Shown: positions 1 to 7,994 of the stretch, in pieces
How positions within the stretch are numbered: position 1 is the stretch's first letter
How the letters are laid out: every line of letters begins with the position of its first letter
Assembly (NCBI RefSeq): GCF_035917975.1
Contig: NZ_CP109130.1
Span: forward strand, 6,510,001-6,574,000
DNA: 64,000 bases
DNA from: Streptosporangium sp. NBC_01756
GTDB taxonomy: Bacteria > Actinomycetota > Actinomycetes > Streptosporangiales > Streptosporangiaceae
Reading direction: 5' to 3'
Program-made: the position numbers and the translations under genes
The notes under the pieces: model-generated
The model's database searches: none
What the model saw: only the letters and a program-made list of their open reading frames with translations
Told to the model about the DNA's origin: nothing

Positions 1-435
<435 letters not shown>

Positions 436-833
436 CCCCATAGGGCGATGAACGACGCCGATTGACTGATCCGGTGCGGGGACACGGCGAGCCGCGGGAA
501 AGCCGGCCGCGTCGACGAGTTCCAAACGTTCCGCAACCGATCTGCAAGCGGTGCCTGTCATTCTCGCATTACGGCACCCGGTCGCGCGGGAGCCGGTGGA
601 GATCGTCTTCGATGCCGGGGGGTCAGTGGCACCAGGGATGGCTCCGTGGGGGGAAGAGCGCCAAGGTGGCCGTCATCCGGTCCCGCGTCGCTCACTTAAG
701 GGTGTTCTCAAGCGCATAACGCGGTTGAGAACACCCTTTACGTGTTTCTCGATGATTGCCGCTTTTGCCGATGGGGAAGAAAGCGGAGCGGCGGGGACAG
801 GATTCCTCGCACGTGACATTCGGGGGAACGGTC
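436..833. other. Intergenic region with one strong hairpin
   Basis: This stretch separates the CBS protein from the lipoprotein gene. Short open frames cross it, but none has a convincing ribosome site or recognisable product. Apart from the long inverted repeat at 698-738 and the Shine-Dalgarno-like GGGGGAA just before 834, I see nothing in it. Confidence 0.5.
698..738 (+). terminator. Perfect 14-bp inverted repeat
   Basis: AAGGGTGTTCTCAA (698-711) is repeated in inverse at 725-738, with 13 bases between; GCG/CGC inside the loop can extend pairing. The following bases are TACGTGTTTC, so there is no real U tract. It lies 263 bp after the CBS gene and 96 bp before the lipoprotein start. It may be a terminator of the upstream operon or an operator for the next gene. 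The long, AT-containing symmetric arms would suit a protein-binding site as well. Confidence 0.5.
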
Positions 834-1499
834 ATGAGGCGAGGGGTCCGAACGGCCATCGCGGTGGGCGCCTGCGGGGTTCTGGCCGGTGTGTCGGCGG
901 CGTGCGGTGCCGGGATGAACTACAGCGAAAAGACGGGAAAAGACGCCGGTGCGGAGCTGGTGCGGCTGCGGGGGCTGTTACCGAAGGCGCAGGAACTACC
1001 GGACGGATTCTCCGCCCAGCCCGGTGAGGCGTGGAAGTCTCCTTTCCGCCCGGCCGGTCGCGACTGCCGGCTCGTCTTCGCCATGGCGGGGGGCAGCGCC
1101 CCGCAGTGGGCGCCGGAGAGCCGGGTGGACGCGACCTACGCCGGTGAGGAGCTGGGTGAGCTGGCCGGTGTCGGTCTGGCGTCCTACACCGTCGACGGCG
1201 CCGAGCATCGCTTCGAGGAACTGACCGAGGCCCTGAACGGCTGTCCGGTCGCCCGGAGTTCCCGGCCGGGCAGGGGCACCTCCCTGAGGGTGTCCAGTCT
1301 GGAGCTGGAGGCCTTCGGCGACGACGTGCAGGCCAAACGGCTACGCGGCCGGCTGGACGGATACCCCTACGAGATGCACGTGGTCTTCGCCCGGGTCGGG
1401 GGGACCCTGGTCTCGCTGGTGCACACCGGGCTCGCGGACGTCGATGTCAGGCGCACCCAGCAGTTCGCCCGGTTCCTCGTGGAGCGGGCGACCCCCTGA
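834..1499 (+). CDS. Putative lipoprotein of unknown function
   Basis: The protein has 221 residues. I chose the ATG at 834 because GGGGGAA stands just upstream and because it gives an N-terminal signal sequence: MRRG, a hydrophobic stretch, then VSAAC as a lipobox (Cys at residue about 24). The mature part is hydrophilic, with two Cys (in RDCRLVF and LNGCPVA) that could pair outside the membrane, and ends in a motif-poor strand-rich region (YPYEMHVVFARVGGTLVSLVHTG when read in pieces). This looks like the sensor-domain-like lipoproteins common in actinomycetes. I do not recognise a function. It sits between two core genes and is probably its own transcription unit. Confidence 0.7.
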   Translation: MRRGVRTAIAVGACGVLAGVSAACGAGMNYSEKTGKDAGAELVRLRGLLPKAQELPDGFSAQPGEAWKSPFRPAGRDCRLVFAMAGGSAPQWAPESRVDATYAGEELGELAGVGLASYTVDGAEHRFEELTEALNGCPVARSSRPGRGTSLRVSSLELEAFGDDVQAKRLRGRLDGYPYEMHVVFARVGGTLVSLVHTGLADVDVRRTQQFARFLVERATP

Positions 1500-1575
1500 C
1501 CAGGGCCGGGCCTCATTCCGGTCGGCGGTACGGGACGGCAGGCAGGTCGATGGGGGCCGGAGGCCGGATGCTGGC

Positions 1576-1590
1576 TACCCTTGCGCTGTG
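1576..1590 (+). promoter_or_regulatory. Extended -10 element for leaderless start
   Basis: TACCCT at 1576-1581 is followed by six bases and the GTG at 1588. This is the spacing of an actinobacterial -10 box to a transcript starting at the initiation codon. No Shine-Dalgarno sequence is present, so the deaminase-like gene is probably leaderless. Confidence 0.5.
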
Positions 1591-1920
1591 AGTGACGCGA
1601 CCCTCGACCCCGAGGACAACAAGATCATCGTTCTGGCTCGGTCCGCCCGTGCCCGTAACGGCGCCGCCGAGGGTGCCGCCGTACGCGACGAGACCGGCCG
1701 GACCTATGCGGCGACGAACGTGGCACTGCCGTCGCTGACGCTCTCGGCGCTGCAGGTCGCCGTGGCGATGGCCGTCTCCAGCGGCGCGGAGTCCCTGGAG
1801 GCGGCGGCGCTGGTCACCGCGGGGGCCGGACCGGCCGACGCGGACGCGCGGGCGGTCCGCGAAATGGGCGGTACGACGCTGCTCGTGGCCGACCCCAGCG
1901 GCACCGTGCGTCAGAGCTGA
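1588..1920 (+). CDS. Cytidine-deaminase-like protein without active site
   Basis: The 110-residue product aligns by eye with small tetrameric cytidine deaminases: GAAVRDETGRTYAATNV, then a helix ALQVAVAMAVSSGAESLEAA, then GGTTLLVADPSGTV. In active enzymes the helix begins with C-A-E (zinc Cys plus catalytic Glu) and a PCxxC zinc motif follows about 30 residues later. Here the first position reads S-A-L and the second region reads GPADADARAVREMG, with no Cys anywhere in the protein. It therefore cannot bind zinc in the family's usual way. Start at GTG 1588 fits a leaderless transcript. The gene ends 17 bp before era, as in related actinobacteria, so the protein may have a structural or regulatory role tied to era. 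Confidence 0.75.
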   Translation: MSDATLDPEDNKIIVLARSARARNGAAEGAAVRDETGRTYAATNVALPSLTLSALQVAVAMAVSSGAESLEAAALVTAGAGPADADARAVREMGGTTLLVADPSGTVRQS

Positions 1921-1937
1921 GGCCGGCATCGGCGACA

Positions 1938-2858
1938 ATGGTTGACGTGAGTTCCTCAGCTGCTGATTTCCATGCCGGTTTCGCCTGCTTCGTCGGCCGG
2001 CCCAATGTCGGAAAATCCACGCTGATGAACGCGTTGGTCGGCACGAAGGTGGCGATCACCTCTTCCAAGCCCCAGACCACCCGCCGGGTCATCCGTGGCA
2101 TCGTGCACCGCCCGGACGCCCAGCTCATCATCGTCGACACACCCGGCCTGCACCGGCCCCGCACCCTGCTGGGCGAGCGACTGGACAGCCTGGTGCTGTC
2201 CACGCTCACCGAGGTCGACGTGATCGGGTTCTGCGTGCCCGCAAACGAGCCCATCGGCAAGGGTGACCGGTTCATCGCCGAGAAGCTCGCCGCGGTCAAG
2301 AAGACCCCCGTCGTCGCCGTCGTGACGAAGTGCGACCTGGCCACCCGCGAGCAGATCGCCGCCCAGCTGCTGGCGCTCTCCCAGCTCGCGGACTTCGCCG
2401 AGATCGTCCCGGTCTCGGCGCAGTCCGGTGAGCAGCTCGACGTGCTGGCCGGTGTGCTGATCGACCGGCTCCCCGAAAGCCCCCCGTTGTACGAGGGCGG
2501 CCAGCTCACCGACGAGCCCGAGCAGGTGCTGGTGGGCGAGCTGATCCGGGAGGCGGCGCTGGAGGGCGTCCGGGACGAGCTGCCGCACTCGATCGCGGTC
2601 GTCGTCGACGAGATGCTGCCCCGGGAGGGCCGCGACGACCTGCTCGACATCTACGCGCACATGTTCGTCGAGCGGCCGTCGCAGAAGGCCATCGTGATCG
2701 GGCACAAGGGCAGCCGGCTCAAGGACGTCGGCAGCCGCGCACGTCAGCAGATCGAGGCGCTGCTCGGCACCAGGGTCTATCTCGATCTGCGGATCAGCGT
2801 CGCCAAGGACTGGCAGCGCGACCCCAAGCAGCTCCGTCGCCTGGGGTTCTACGACTGA
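1938..2858 (+). CDS. era: GTPase Era
   Basis: The 306-residue protein has all parts of Era: G1 GRPNVGKST, G3 DTPGLH, G4 TKCD and G5 VSAQ in the N-terminal GTPase domain, and a C-terminal KH domain with the VIGHKGSRLKDVG loop. Era binds 16S rRNA and 30S precursors and is needed for late small-subunit assembly. The length is normal. Two starts are possible: ATG 1938 and GTG 1947. A -10-like GACAAT at 1934-1939 would put the transcript start at 1946-1947, which favours a leaderless GTG; the ATG is kept here as the longer form. The 17-bp gap to the deaminase-like gene also allows read-through. Confidence 0.97.
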   Translation: MVDVSSSAADFHAGFACFVGRPNVGKSTLMNALVGTKVAITSSKPQTTRRVIRGIVHRPDAQLIIVDTPGLHRPRTLLGERLDSLVLSTLTEVDVIGFCVPANEPIGKGDRFIAEKLAAVKKTPVVAVVTKCDLATREQIAAQLLALSQLADFAEIVPVSAQSGEQLDVLAGVLIDRLPESPPLYEGGQLTDEPEQVLVGELIREAALEGVRDELPHSIAVVVDEMLPREGRDDLLDIYAHMFVERPSQKAIVIGHKGSRLKDVGSRARQQIEALLGTRVYLDLRISVAKDWQRDPKQLRRLGFYD

Positions 2859-2879
2859 TCCCGTCGGGCTGATCCCGTC

Positions 2880-3019
2880 CGGGCGTGGCCGTCCACCTGT
2901 GTCCGTCCACCTGTGTCCGTCCGCCTGTGTCCGTCTGACTGTGCCCATCCGGGCGTGTCCGTCCGCCTGTGTCCGTCCGCCTGTGCCCGGCTGACCGTGA
3001 CCGGCTGACCATGACCGAT
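2880..3019. repeat. 14-bp tandem repeat, about ten copies
   Basis: Ten imperfect copies of a 14-bp unit (best form CGCCTGTGTCCGTC) follow each other from 2880. Units 2-4 and 6-8 differ by one or a few bases, and the outer ones drift (TGACCGTGACCGGC). The array fills the space between the convergent ends of era and ureD. The period is not a multiple of three and no gene runs through it. It is a minisatellite-type locus, probably variable in copy number between strains. Confidence 0.85.
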
Positions 3020-3091
3020 CAACGGAACCCGGCCGGCCGGGCCGAGGGCCGGGAGGTGCCGGTCCGGACTCCGCAGCCGGGACTCCTGCGA

Positions 3092-3868
3092 TCAGGCCCA
3101 GGCCGGTGCGGTACCGGTGCCCAGGTGGGACGTGCCCTCTCTCAGGCGCCGCCGCAGCTCGACGGCGTCCCCGCCGAGCGCGGAGACCAGGGTGCCGGGC
3201 CCGGCCAGGGGGAGTAGCGCCCAGCCGTCCCTGACCACCGACGCGGGTGCCCGCCCGCTGGTCAGGACGCTGCCGACGCACCGGGCGCCGCCGTACACGG
3301 CGGGGCCGGTGTCGATCGCCGGATCACCCACGACGAGCTCCTGCCGGAGCAGCGGGCCGTCCCCGGTTGTGGCGTCGAAGCGGGAGTGGCAGCGGCCGGG
3401 GCTTTCGCCGTACCGGCCGAAGACGATCTCCTCGCGCCAGAACACCCGGGCGTCCTCGGCCAGTGACAGCCGTACCACCATGCGGTGCAGGCAGCCCGCC
3501 GCCAGCACAGTCGGCTCGGGGGCGAACCGGAGCGACGCTCCCGCGCCCACCCTGGCCGTGATCGTCATCAGCGACTCGGCCGGCCCGGAACCGGGGAGCA
3601 CCAGCGTGCTCGCGACCGACCGCACGTCCAGCGTGCTGCCCGGTCCCACCTCGATGTCGAGCGCGAGGTCGTCACCGCCGAGTGGCCCGGCGGCGGTGGA
3701 CACCAGGTGCACCTGGCCCGGCGCGGTCCCGCGCAGTGTGAGCGGCGGATCGGACCGCATCCTGGCGAGCACGGTCCGCCCGCCCGGGCCGCGTTCGGTG
3801 ACGATCGCGGCCCGGGCGGTCATCGAGCGCCGGGGGGCCGATCGCTCCAGCCGGCCGGTCGTCGGCAT
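3092..3868 (-). CDS. ureD: Urease accessory protein UreD
   Basis: The 258-residue protein begins at ATG 3868, five bases after the ureG stop, so it is translated with ureG; a longer in-frame extension into ureG is only a shadow. UreD (UreH) is the scaffold that binds apo-urease and recruits UreF and UreG for nickel insertion. Family features are visible: LRGTAPGQVHLVSTAAGPLG near residue 50, GDDLALDIEVGPG, ALRF-like FAPEPTVLAAGC, and FWREEIVFGRYGE near residue 150. The C-terminus is short and typical for actinobacterial UreD. It is the last gene of the ureABCFGD operon and converges on era. Confidence 0.93.
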   Translation of the reverse strand: MPTTGRLERSAPRRSMTARAAIVTERGPGGRTVLARMRSDPPLTLRGTAPGQVHLVSTAAGPLGGDDLALDIEVGPGSTLDVRSVASTLVLPGSGPAESLMTITARVGAGASLRFAPEPTVLAAGCLHRMVVRLSLAEDARVFWREEIVFGRYGESPGRCHSRFDATTGDGPLLRQELVVGDPAIDTGPAVYGGARCVGSVLTSGRAPASVVRDGWALLPLAGPGTLVSALGGDAVELRRRLREGTSHLGTGTAPAWA

Positions 3869-3873
3869 GCGGG

Positions 3874-4542
3874 TCAGACGTGGGTGTGGTCGTGGGACCA
3901 GGACCCGACGAGCCCGAGGACCCATTCGGCGACGGCGTGTGCGCTCGGTTCCTCCCTGACCGAGGTGAACAGCACCGGCCTGCCGCCCCGTACGGCCGCC
4001 GCGTCGCGGGACATGACCGTGAGATCGGCGCCGACCATGTGAGCCAGGTCGATCTTGTTGATCACGAGCAGATCGGCCGCCGTCACACCGGGGCCGCCCT
4101 TGCGGGGGACCTTGTCGCCGCCCGACACGTCCAGCACGAAGATCTGCCTGTCGGCCAGGCCCCTGCTGAAGGTGGCGGTGAGGTTGTCGCCTCCGCTCTC
4201 CACGATCACCAGGTCGAGCGGGCCGAACCGCTCCTCCAGGGTCTCCACCGCGTCGAGGTTGGCGGCGATGTCGTCGCGGATGGCGGTGTGCGGGCAGCAT
4301 CCGGTCTGCACGGCGGCGATCCGCTCCGGGTCGAGCACCCCCGCCGCACGCAGGAACTCGGCGTCCTCGGTGGTGTAGATGTCGTTGGTCACCACGCCGA
4401 GGCGCAGCGTCCGGCCGAGCGTCCGGCACAGGGCCGCGGTCAGCGCGGTCTTGCCGCTGCCCACCGGTCCGCCGATGCCCAGGCGGAGCGCCCGCCCGTG
4501 CGGGTCGGCCGCCTGATGGTGGTCGTCGTGGTTGGCGCCCAT
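3874..4542 (-). CDS. ureG: Urease accessory GTPase UreG
   Basis: The 222-residue SIMIBI-class GTPase supplies nickel to urease. The P-loop GGPVGSGKT lies near residue 25, followed by the conserved metal-binding C-P-H in [22 protein letters not shown] (switch) and [13 protein letters not shown] (base recognition). His-rich ends, HDDHHQ near the N-terminus and SHDHTH at the C-terminus, probably store nickel, as in many UreG proteins from organisms without a His-rich UreE. Indeed no ureE is present in this operon. It is spaced 42 bp from ureF and 5 bp from ureD. Confidence 0.97.
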   Translation of the reverse strand: MGANHDDHHQAADPHGRALRLGIGGPVGSGKTALTAALCRTLGRTLRLGVVTNDIYTTEDAEFLRAAGVLDPERIAAVQTGCCPHTAIRDDIAANLDAVETLEERFGPLDLVIVESGGDNLTATFSRGLADRQIFVLDVSGGDKVPRKGGPGVTAADLLVINKIDLAHMVGADLTVMSRDAAAVRGGRPVLFTSVREEPSAHAVAEWVLGLVGSWSHDHTHV

Positions 4543-4584
4543 GGGCGTTACCGTCCTCTCAGGTGCTGGGGTGACGTCGGGTGT

Positions 4585-5445
4585 TCAGGAGACGAACAGC
4601 TTCGATTCGGCGCGGGCGTGCCCTTCGGCGAGCAGGTCGAGTGCGGGTGCGGCATGTGCCGGGAGCGCCTCCCAGCCGGCCGGAACGCTCGCGGCGATCC
4701 GCTCCAGCTGCGGGGCGAGGTCGGCGAGGAGCCGGTGGACCGGGACCGGATCGAGCCCCAGCAGCCGCACCGCCGCGGTGGCCGGTCCGGTGACGGCGGT
4801 GTAGGCCGCCGCGAGAGCGGCCTCTCCGGGGGCGCATCCGGCCGCCGCGGCCGCCGCGCCGAGTGCGATCGGATGATGGGCTCCCTGCGGTACGGCACCG
4901 GCCAGGTCGTCGAGCACCGGTGACGGCCAGATTCGCCGCGCGGTGCGCAGCAGCAGCCGGCCCTGGGTGCGCCCGGCCTCCCGCTGGGCGGGGGAGGCGG
5001 TCCTGGCGTCGGCCTCCGCGTCCAATCGGGCCCACGGTCCGGTACGGCCGGCGGGAGCCTCCCGGCCGGCTCTCCCCGCGGACGGGCCGGTTGCGTCCGC
5101 GGCGCTGCCCGTCCCCGGAACCTCTCCTGCGGGCCGATGGCCGGGCCGACCGGGAAGGTGGTCACCGTTCGCCGGGTCGTCACCGACGACGCGGCGACCG
5201 GGAAGGTGGTCACCGTTCGCCGGGTGGTCGCCGATGACGCGGCCGGACGCGCCGAGTTCGCAGGCGGCCGCCGCCAGGCCCGCCGCCACCAGCCCCGCGG
5301 TGGACAGCCGTCCACGCAGGAAGGAGGCCAGGCTGGACAGGTCGTGGACCGCACCGGTCCTGATCGCCTCCTCGGTGCCCCCCGAGTGCCCGTGGCCCCC
5401 GGCGGGCAGCCGGGAGTCGGCCAGCAGCAGCAGCGCGGCGTGCAT
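4585..5445 (-). CDS. ureF: Urease accessory protein UreF with repeat insertion
   Basis: UreF acts as the activator within the UreDFG complex. The start ATG 5445 shares one base with the ureC stop (TGATG), so translation is coupled. The N-terminus [20 protein letters not shown] is the UreF signature and the C-terminal half (PQGAHHPIALGAAAAAAG, then PAAHAAPALDLL-like AHAAPALDLLAEGHARAES) is also typical. The protein has 286 residues, some 50-70 more than usual. The extra part, about residues 66-138, is low-complexity and holds two copies of GDDPANGDHLPGR. It replaces a normally helical loop region. If the insert is tolerated the protein is functional; otherwise urease maturation would suffer. 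Confidence 0.93.
   Translation of the reverse strand: MHAALLLLADSRLPAGGHGHSGGTEEAIRTGAVHDLSSLASFLRGRLSTAGLVAAGLAAAACELGASGRVIGDHPANGDHLPGRRVVGDDPANGDHLPGRPGHRPAGEVPGTGSAADATGPSAGRAGREAPAGRTGPWARLDAEADARTASPAQREAGRTQGRLLLRTARRIWPSPVLDDLAGAVPQGAHHPIALGAAAAAAGCAPGEAALAAAYTAVTGPATAAVRLLGLDPVPVHRLLADLAPQLERIAASVPAGWEALPAHAAPALDLLAEGHARAESKLFVS
5147..5242. repeat. Two 48-bp direct repeats inside ureF
   Basis: Two nearly identical 48-bp copies (5147-5194 and 5195-5242) lie head to tail; they differ in only a few positions. 48 bp is 16 codons, so the reading frame of ureF is kept and a PANGDHLPGR-containing block is doubled. Confidence 0.85.
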
Positions 5446-7160
5446 CAGAAGAGGAAGTAACGCTGGGTCATGGGCAGGGACGCGACAGGGGCGGGCTCGA
5501 TCAGCTCGCCGTCCACGCGGACGGCGAAGGTGTCGGGATCCACCTCGATCCGGGGCATGGCGTCGTTGAGCGGCATGCTCTCCTTGCCCCGGCGCCGGAC
5601 GTCGGCCACCGGCAGCAGGCGCCGCCGTACGGCGAGACGGTCGGCGAGCCCGTCCTCGATCGCGAGAGGGGCGACGAAGTGGACCGAGGTGGCGGCGGCG
5701 GTGACCGGGGCGGCGCCGAACATGGGGCGGGGCATGACCGGCTGAGGGGTAGGGATGGAGGCGTTGGCGTCGCCCATCTGGGCGTAGGCGATGACGCCGC
5801 CCTTGATCACCAGATCCGGTTTGACGCCGAAGAAGGCCGGGTCCCACAGGACCAGGTCGGCCAGCTTGCCCGGCTCGACCGAGCCGACCTCTCCGTCCAG
5901 GCCGTGGGCGACCGCGGGACAGATCGTGTACTTCGCCACGTAGCGCCGGGCCCGGAGGTTGTCCGCGCGGCCGTCGCCCGCGAGCGCGCCCCGGCGTCCC
6001 TTCATCACGTGCGCGGTCTGCCAGGTCCGGATGATGGTCTCGCCCACCCGGCCCATCGCCTGAGAGTCCGAGCCGATCATCGAGATCGCGCCCATGTCGT
6101 GCAGCACGTCCTCGGCGGCCATCGTCGACGGCCGGATCCGGGACTCGGCGAACGCCAGGTCCTCGGGGATCGTGGGGTTGAGATGGTGGCAGACCATCAG
6201 CATGTCGAGGTGCTCGTGCAACGTGTTGACGGTGTGCGGGCGGGTCGGGTTGGTGGAGGAGGGCAGGATGTTGCCGTGGGAGGCGACCCGGATGATGTCC
6301 GGCGCGTGGCCGCCGCCCGCCCCCTCGGTGTGGTAGGCGTGGATCGTCCGGCCGCCGATCGCCTGCAGCGTGGACTCCACGAACCCGGCCTCGTTCAGGG
6401 TGTCGGTGTGCAGCGCCACCTGGACACCGGAGCTGTCGGCCACCGACAGGCAGGCGTCGATGGCGGCGGGGGTGCTGCCCCAGTCCTCGTGCAGCTTGAA
6501 ACCCGAGGCCCCGGCACGGAGCTGTTCCAGCAGGCCCTCGGTGCTGACCGTGTTGCCCTTGCCGAGCAACGCGACGTTGACCGGGTAGGAGTCGAGTGAC
6601 TCCAGCATCCGCGCGAGATACCAGGCACCGGTCACCGTGGTGGCCTTGGTGCCCTCGGCGGGGCCGGTGCCGCCGCCGACGATCGTCGTCACCCCCGCGG
6701 CCAGGGCCTCGTCCAGAATCTGCGGGCAGATCAGGTGGACGTGGGAGTCGATCGCCCCGGCGGTCAGGATCTTCCCGTTGCCCGCGAGGATCTCAGTGGA
6801 CGGGCCGATCACCAGACCGGGGTGGACGCCGTCCATGGTGTCGGGATTGCCGGCCTTGCCGATCGCGACGATCCGGCCGTCCCGGACGCCGATGTCGGCC
6901 TTGATCACGCCCCAGTGGTCGAGGATCACCGCGCCGGTGATCACCAGGTCGGGTGCGCCGTCGGCCCGGGTGGTCCTGGCCTGGCCCATCGACTCGCGGA
7001 TGACCTTGCCGCCGCCGAACACGGCCTCGTCGCCCGCCCCCGCGGGACCCATCGCCAGGTCGTCGGTGACCTCGACGAACAGGTCGGTGTCGGCGAGCCT
7101 GATCCGGTCGCCGGTGGTGGGACCGTACAGCGCGGCGTAACGGGATCGTTCAATGAACAT
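5445..7160 (-). CDS. ureC: Urease alpha subunit (catalytic)
   Basis: The 571-residue protein hydrolyses urea to ammonia and carbamate. Nickel-binding and catalytic residues are all seen: H-V-H in [12 protein letters not shown] (about residue 137), the carbamylated Lys in [10 protein letters not shown] (about 220), His in [13 protein letters not shown] and [15 protein letters not shown], the flap Cys-His in [10 protein letters not shown] (about 322), and Asp in [14 protein letters not shown]. Length is normal for a separate alpha subunit. Its start at 7160 overlaps the end of ureB by 11 bp. Gene order ureA-B-C-F-G-D is that of streptomycetes and mycobacteria. Confidence 0.98.
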   Translation of the reverse strand: MFIERSRYAALYGPTTGDRIRLADTDLFVEVTDDLAMGPAGAGDEAVFGGGKVIRESMGQARTTRADGAPDLVITGAVILDHWGVIKADIGVRDGRIVAIGKAGNPDTMDGVHPGLVIGPSTEILAGNGKILTAGAIDSHVHLICPQILDEALAAGVTTIVGGGTGPAEGTKATTVTGAWYLARMLESLDSYPVNVALLGKGNTVSTEGLLEQLRAGASGFKLHEDWGSTPAAIDACLSVADSSGVQVALHTDTLNEAGFVESTLQAIGGRTIHAYHTEGAGGGHAPDIIRVASHGNILPSSTNPTRPHTVNTLHEHLDMLMVCHHLNPTIPEDLAFAESRIRPSTMAAEDVLHDMGAISMIGSDSQAMGRVGETIIRTWQTAHVMKGRRGALAGDGRADNLRARRYVAKYTICPAVAHGLDGEVGSVEPGKLADLVLWDPAFFGVKPDLVIKGGVIAYAQMGDANASIPTPQPVMPRPMFGAAPVTAAATSVHFVAPLAIEDGLADRLAVRRRLLPVADVRRRGKESMPLNDAMPRIEVDPDTFAVRVDGELIEPAPVASLPMTQRYFLF

Positions 7161-7493
7161 GGGGACTCCCGTCGAGAGGGCCGGCCCACTCGGCGCGCAG
7201 GCCGGGGACGATCCGTTGTCCGGTGATCGGCACGAGGGTCACGTCGCGCTCGACGCCGGGCTCGAACCGCACCGCCGTCCCCGCCGGCACGTCGAGACGG
7301 GTGCCCCAGGCCGTCTGGCGGTCGAACTCCAGACCGGGGTTGGCGGCGGCGAAGTGGTAGTGCGACCCGACCTGGATCGGCCGGTCGGCGGTGTTGACGA
7401 CACGGACGACGACGCGCTCGCGGCCCGGGTTGAGCGGGATGGGCGCCTCGCCGTACTGGATCTCACCGGGTCTCATCGCCCGCGGCTCCCCGG

Positions 7494-7497
<4 letters not shown>
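7150..7497 (-). CDS. ureB: Urease beta subunit
   Basis: The 115-residue protein has the beta-subunit hallmarks [19 protein letters not shown] near the N-terminus, [22 protein letters not shown] (read in two pieces) and [14 protein letters not shown] near the middle. It is a structural part of the (alpha beta gamma)3 enzyme. The start overlaps the ureA stop by four bases and its own 3' end overlaps ureC by 11, so the three subunits are tightly coupled. Confidence 0.97.
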
Positions 7498-7799
<302 letters not shown>

Positions 7800-7802
7800 C
7801 AG

Positions 7803-7834
7803 ACCATAGGAACCGGCGGTTTCCGAAATGTTGC
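7803..7834 (-). promoter_or_regulatory. ureA promoter with GlnR-like half-sites
   Basis: Reading the minus strand, GCAAC (7834-7830), six bases, and GAAAC (7823-7819) match the GlnR a-site form gTnAC-n6-GaAAC in nine of ten positions. The pair sits where the -35 element would be. TATGGT at 7808-7803 is a good -10 box and places the transcript start at the ureA ATG. GlnR control of urease is known in streptomycetes; the assignment here rests on sequence only. Confidence 0.4.
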
Positions 7835-7994
7835 ACGGCGATGTCGGGGCGGTTTCCGCATCCCTCGCGGCTCACCTGTGCCCTGCCGCGTACCCCGAGC
7901 ATACCTTCGCGTGCCTCGGCGGACGGCCGGCGGTCCTCGCTCCGGCCGCCTCCGGCGTGCCGGCCGTGAGCTTCGGCCGGGTCGGGACGGCGCC

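Noticed and set aside
462..1027. Overlapping small plus-strand frames before the first lipoprotein gene
   Set aside because: No ribosome site, compositional shadows, and they overlap both the hairpin and the lipoprotein coding frame.
1956..3281. Long antisense open frame across era (441 codons)
   Set aside because: It is a high-GC shadow of era; Arg/Gly/Ala-rich composition, no motif, and it runs through the 14-bp repeat.
3869..4429. UreD extended into the ureG gene
   Set aside because: The extension is the ureG sequence read in another frame; UreD homologues begin near MPTTGRLERS or later.
7835..7994. Possible small gene between ureA and the OmpA lipoprotein
   Set aside because: Open frames exist on both strands, but none has a start signal or protein-like sequence.
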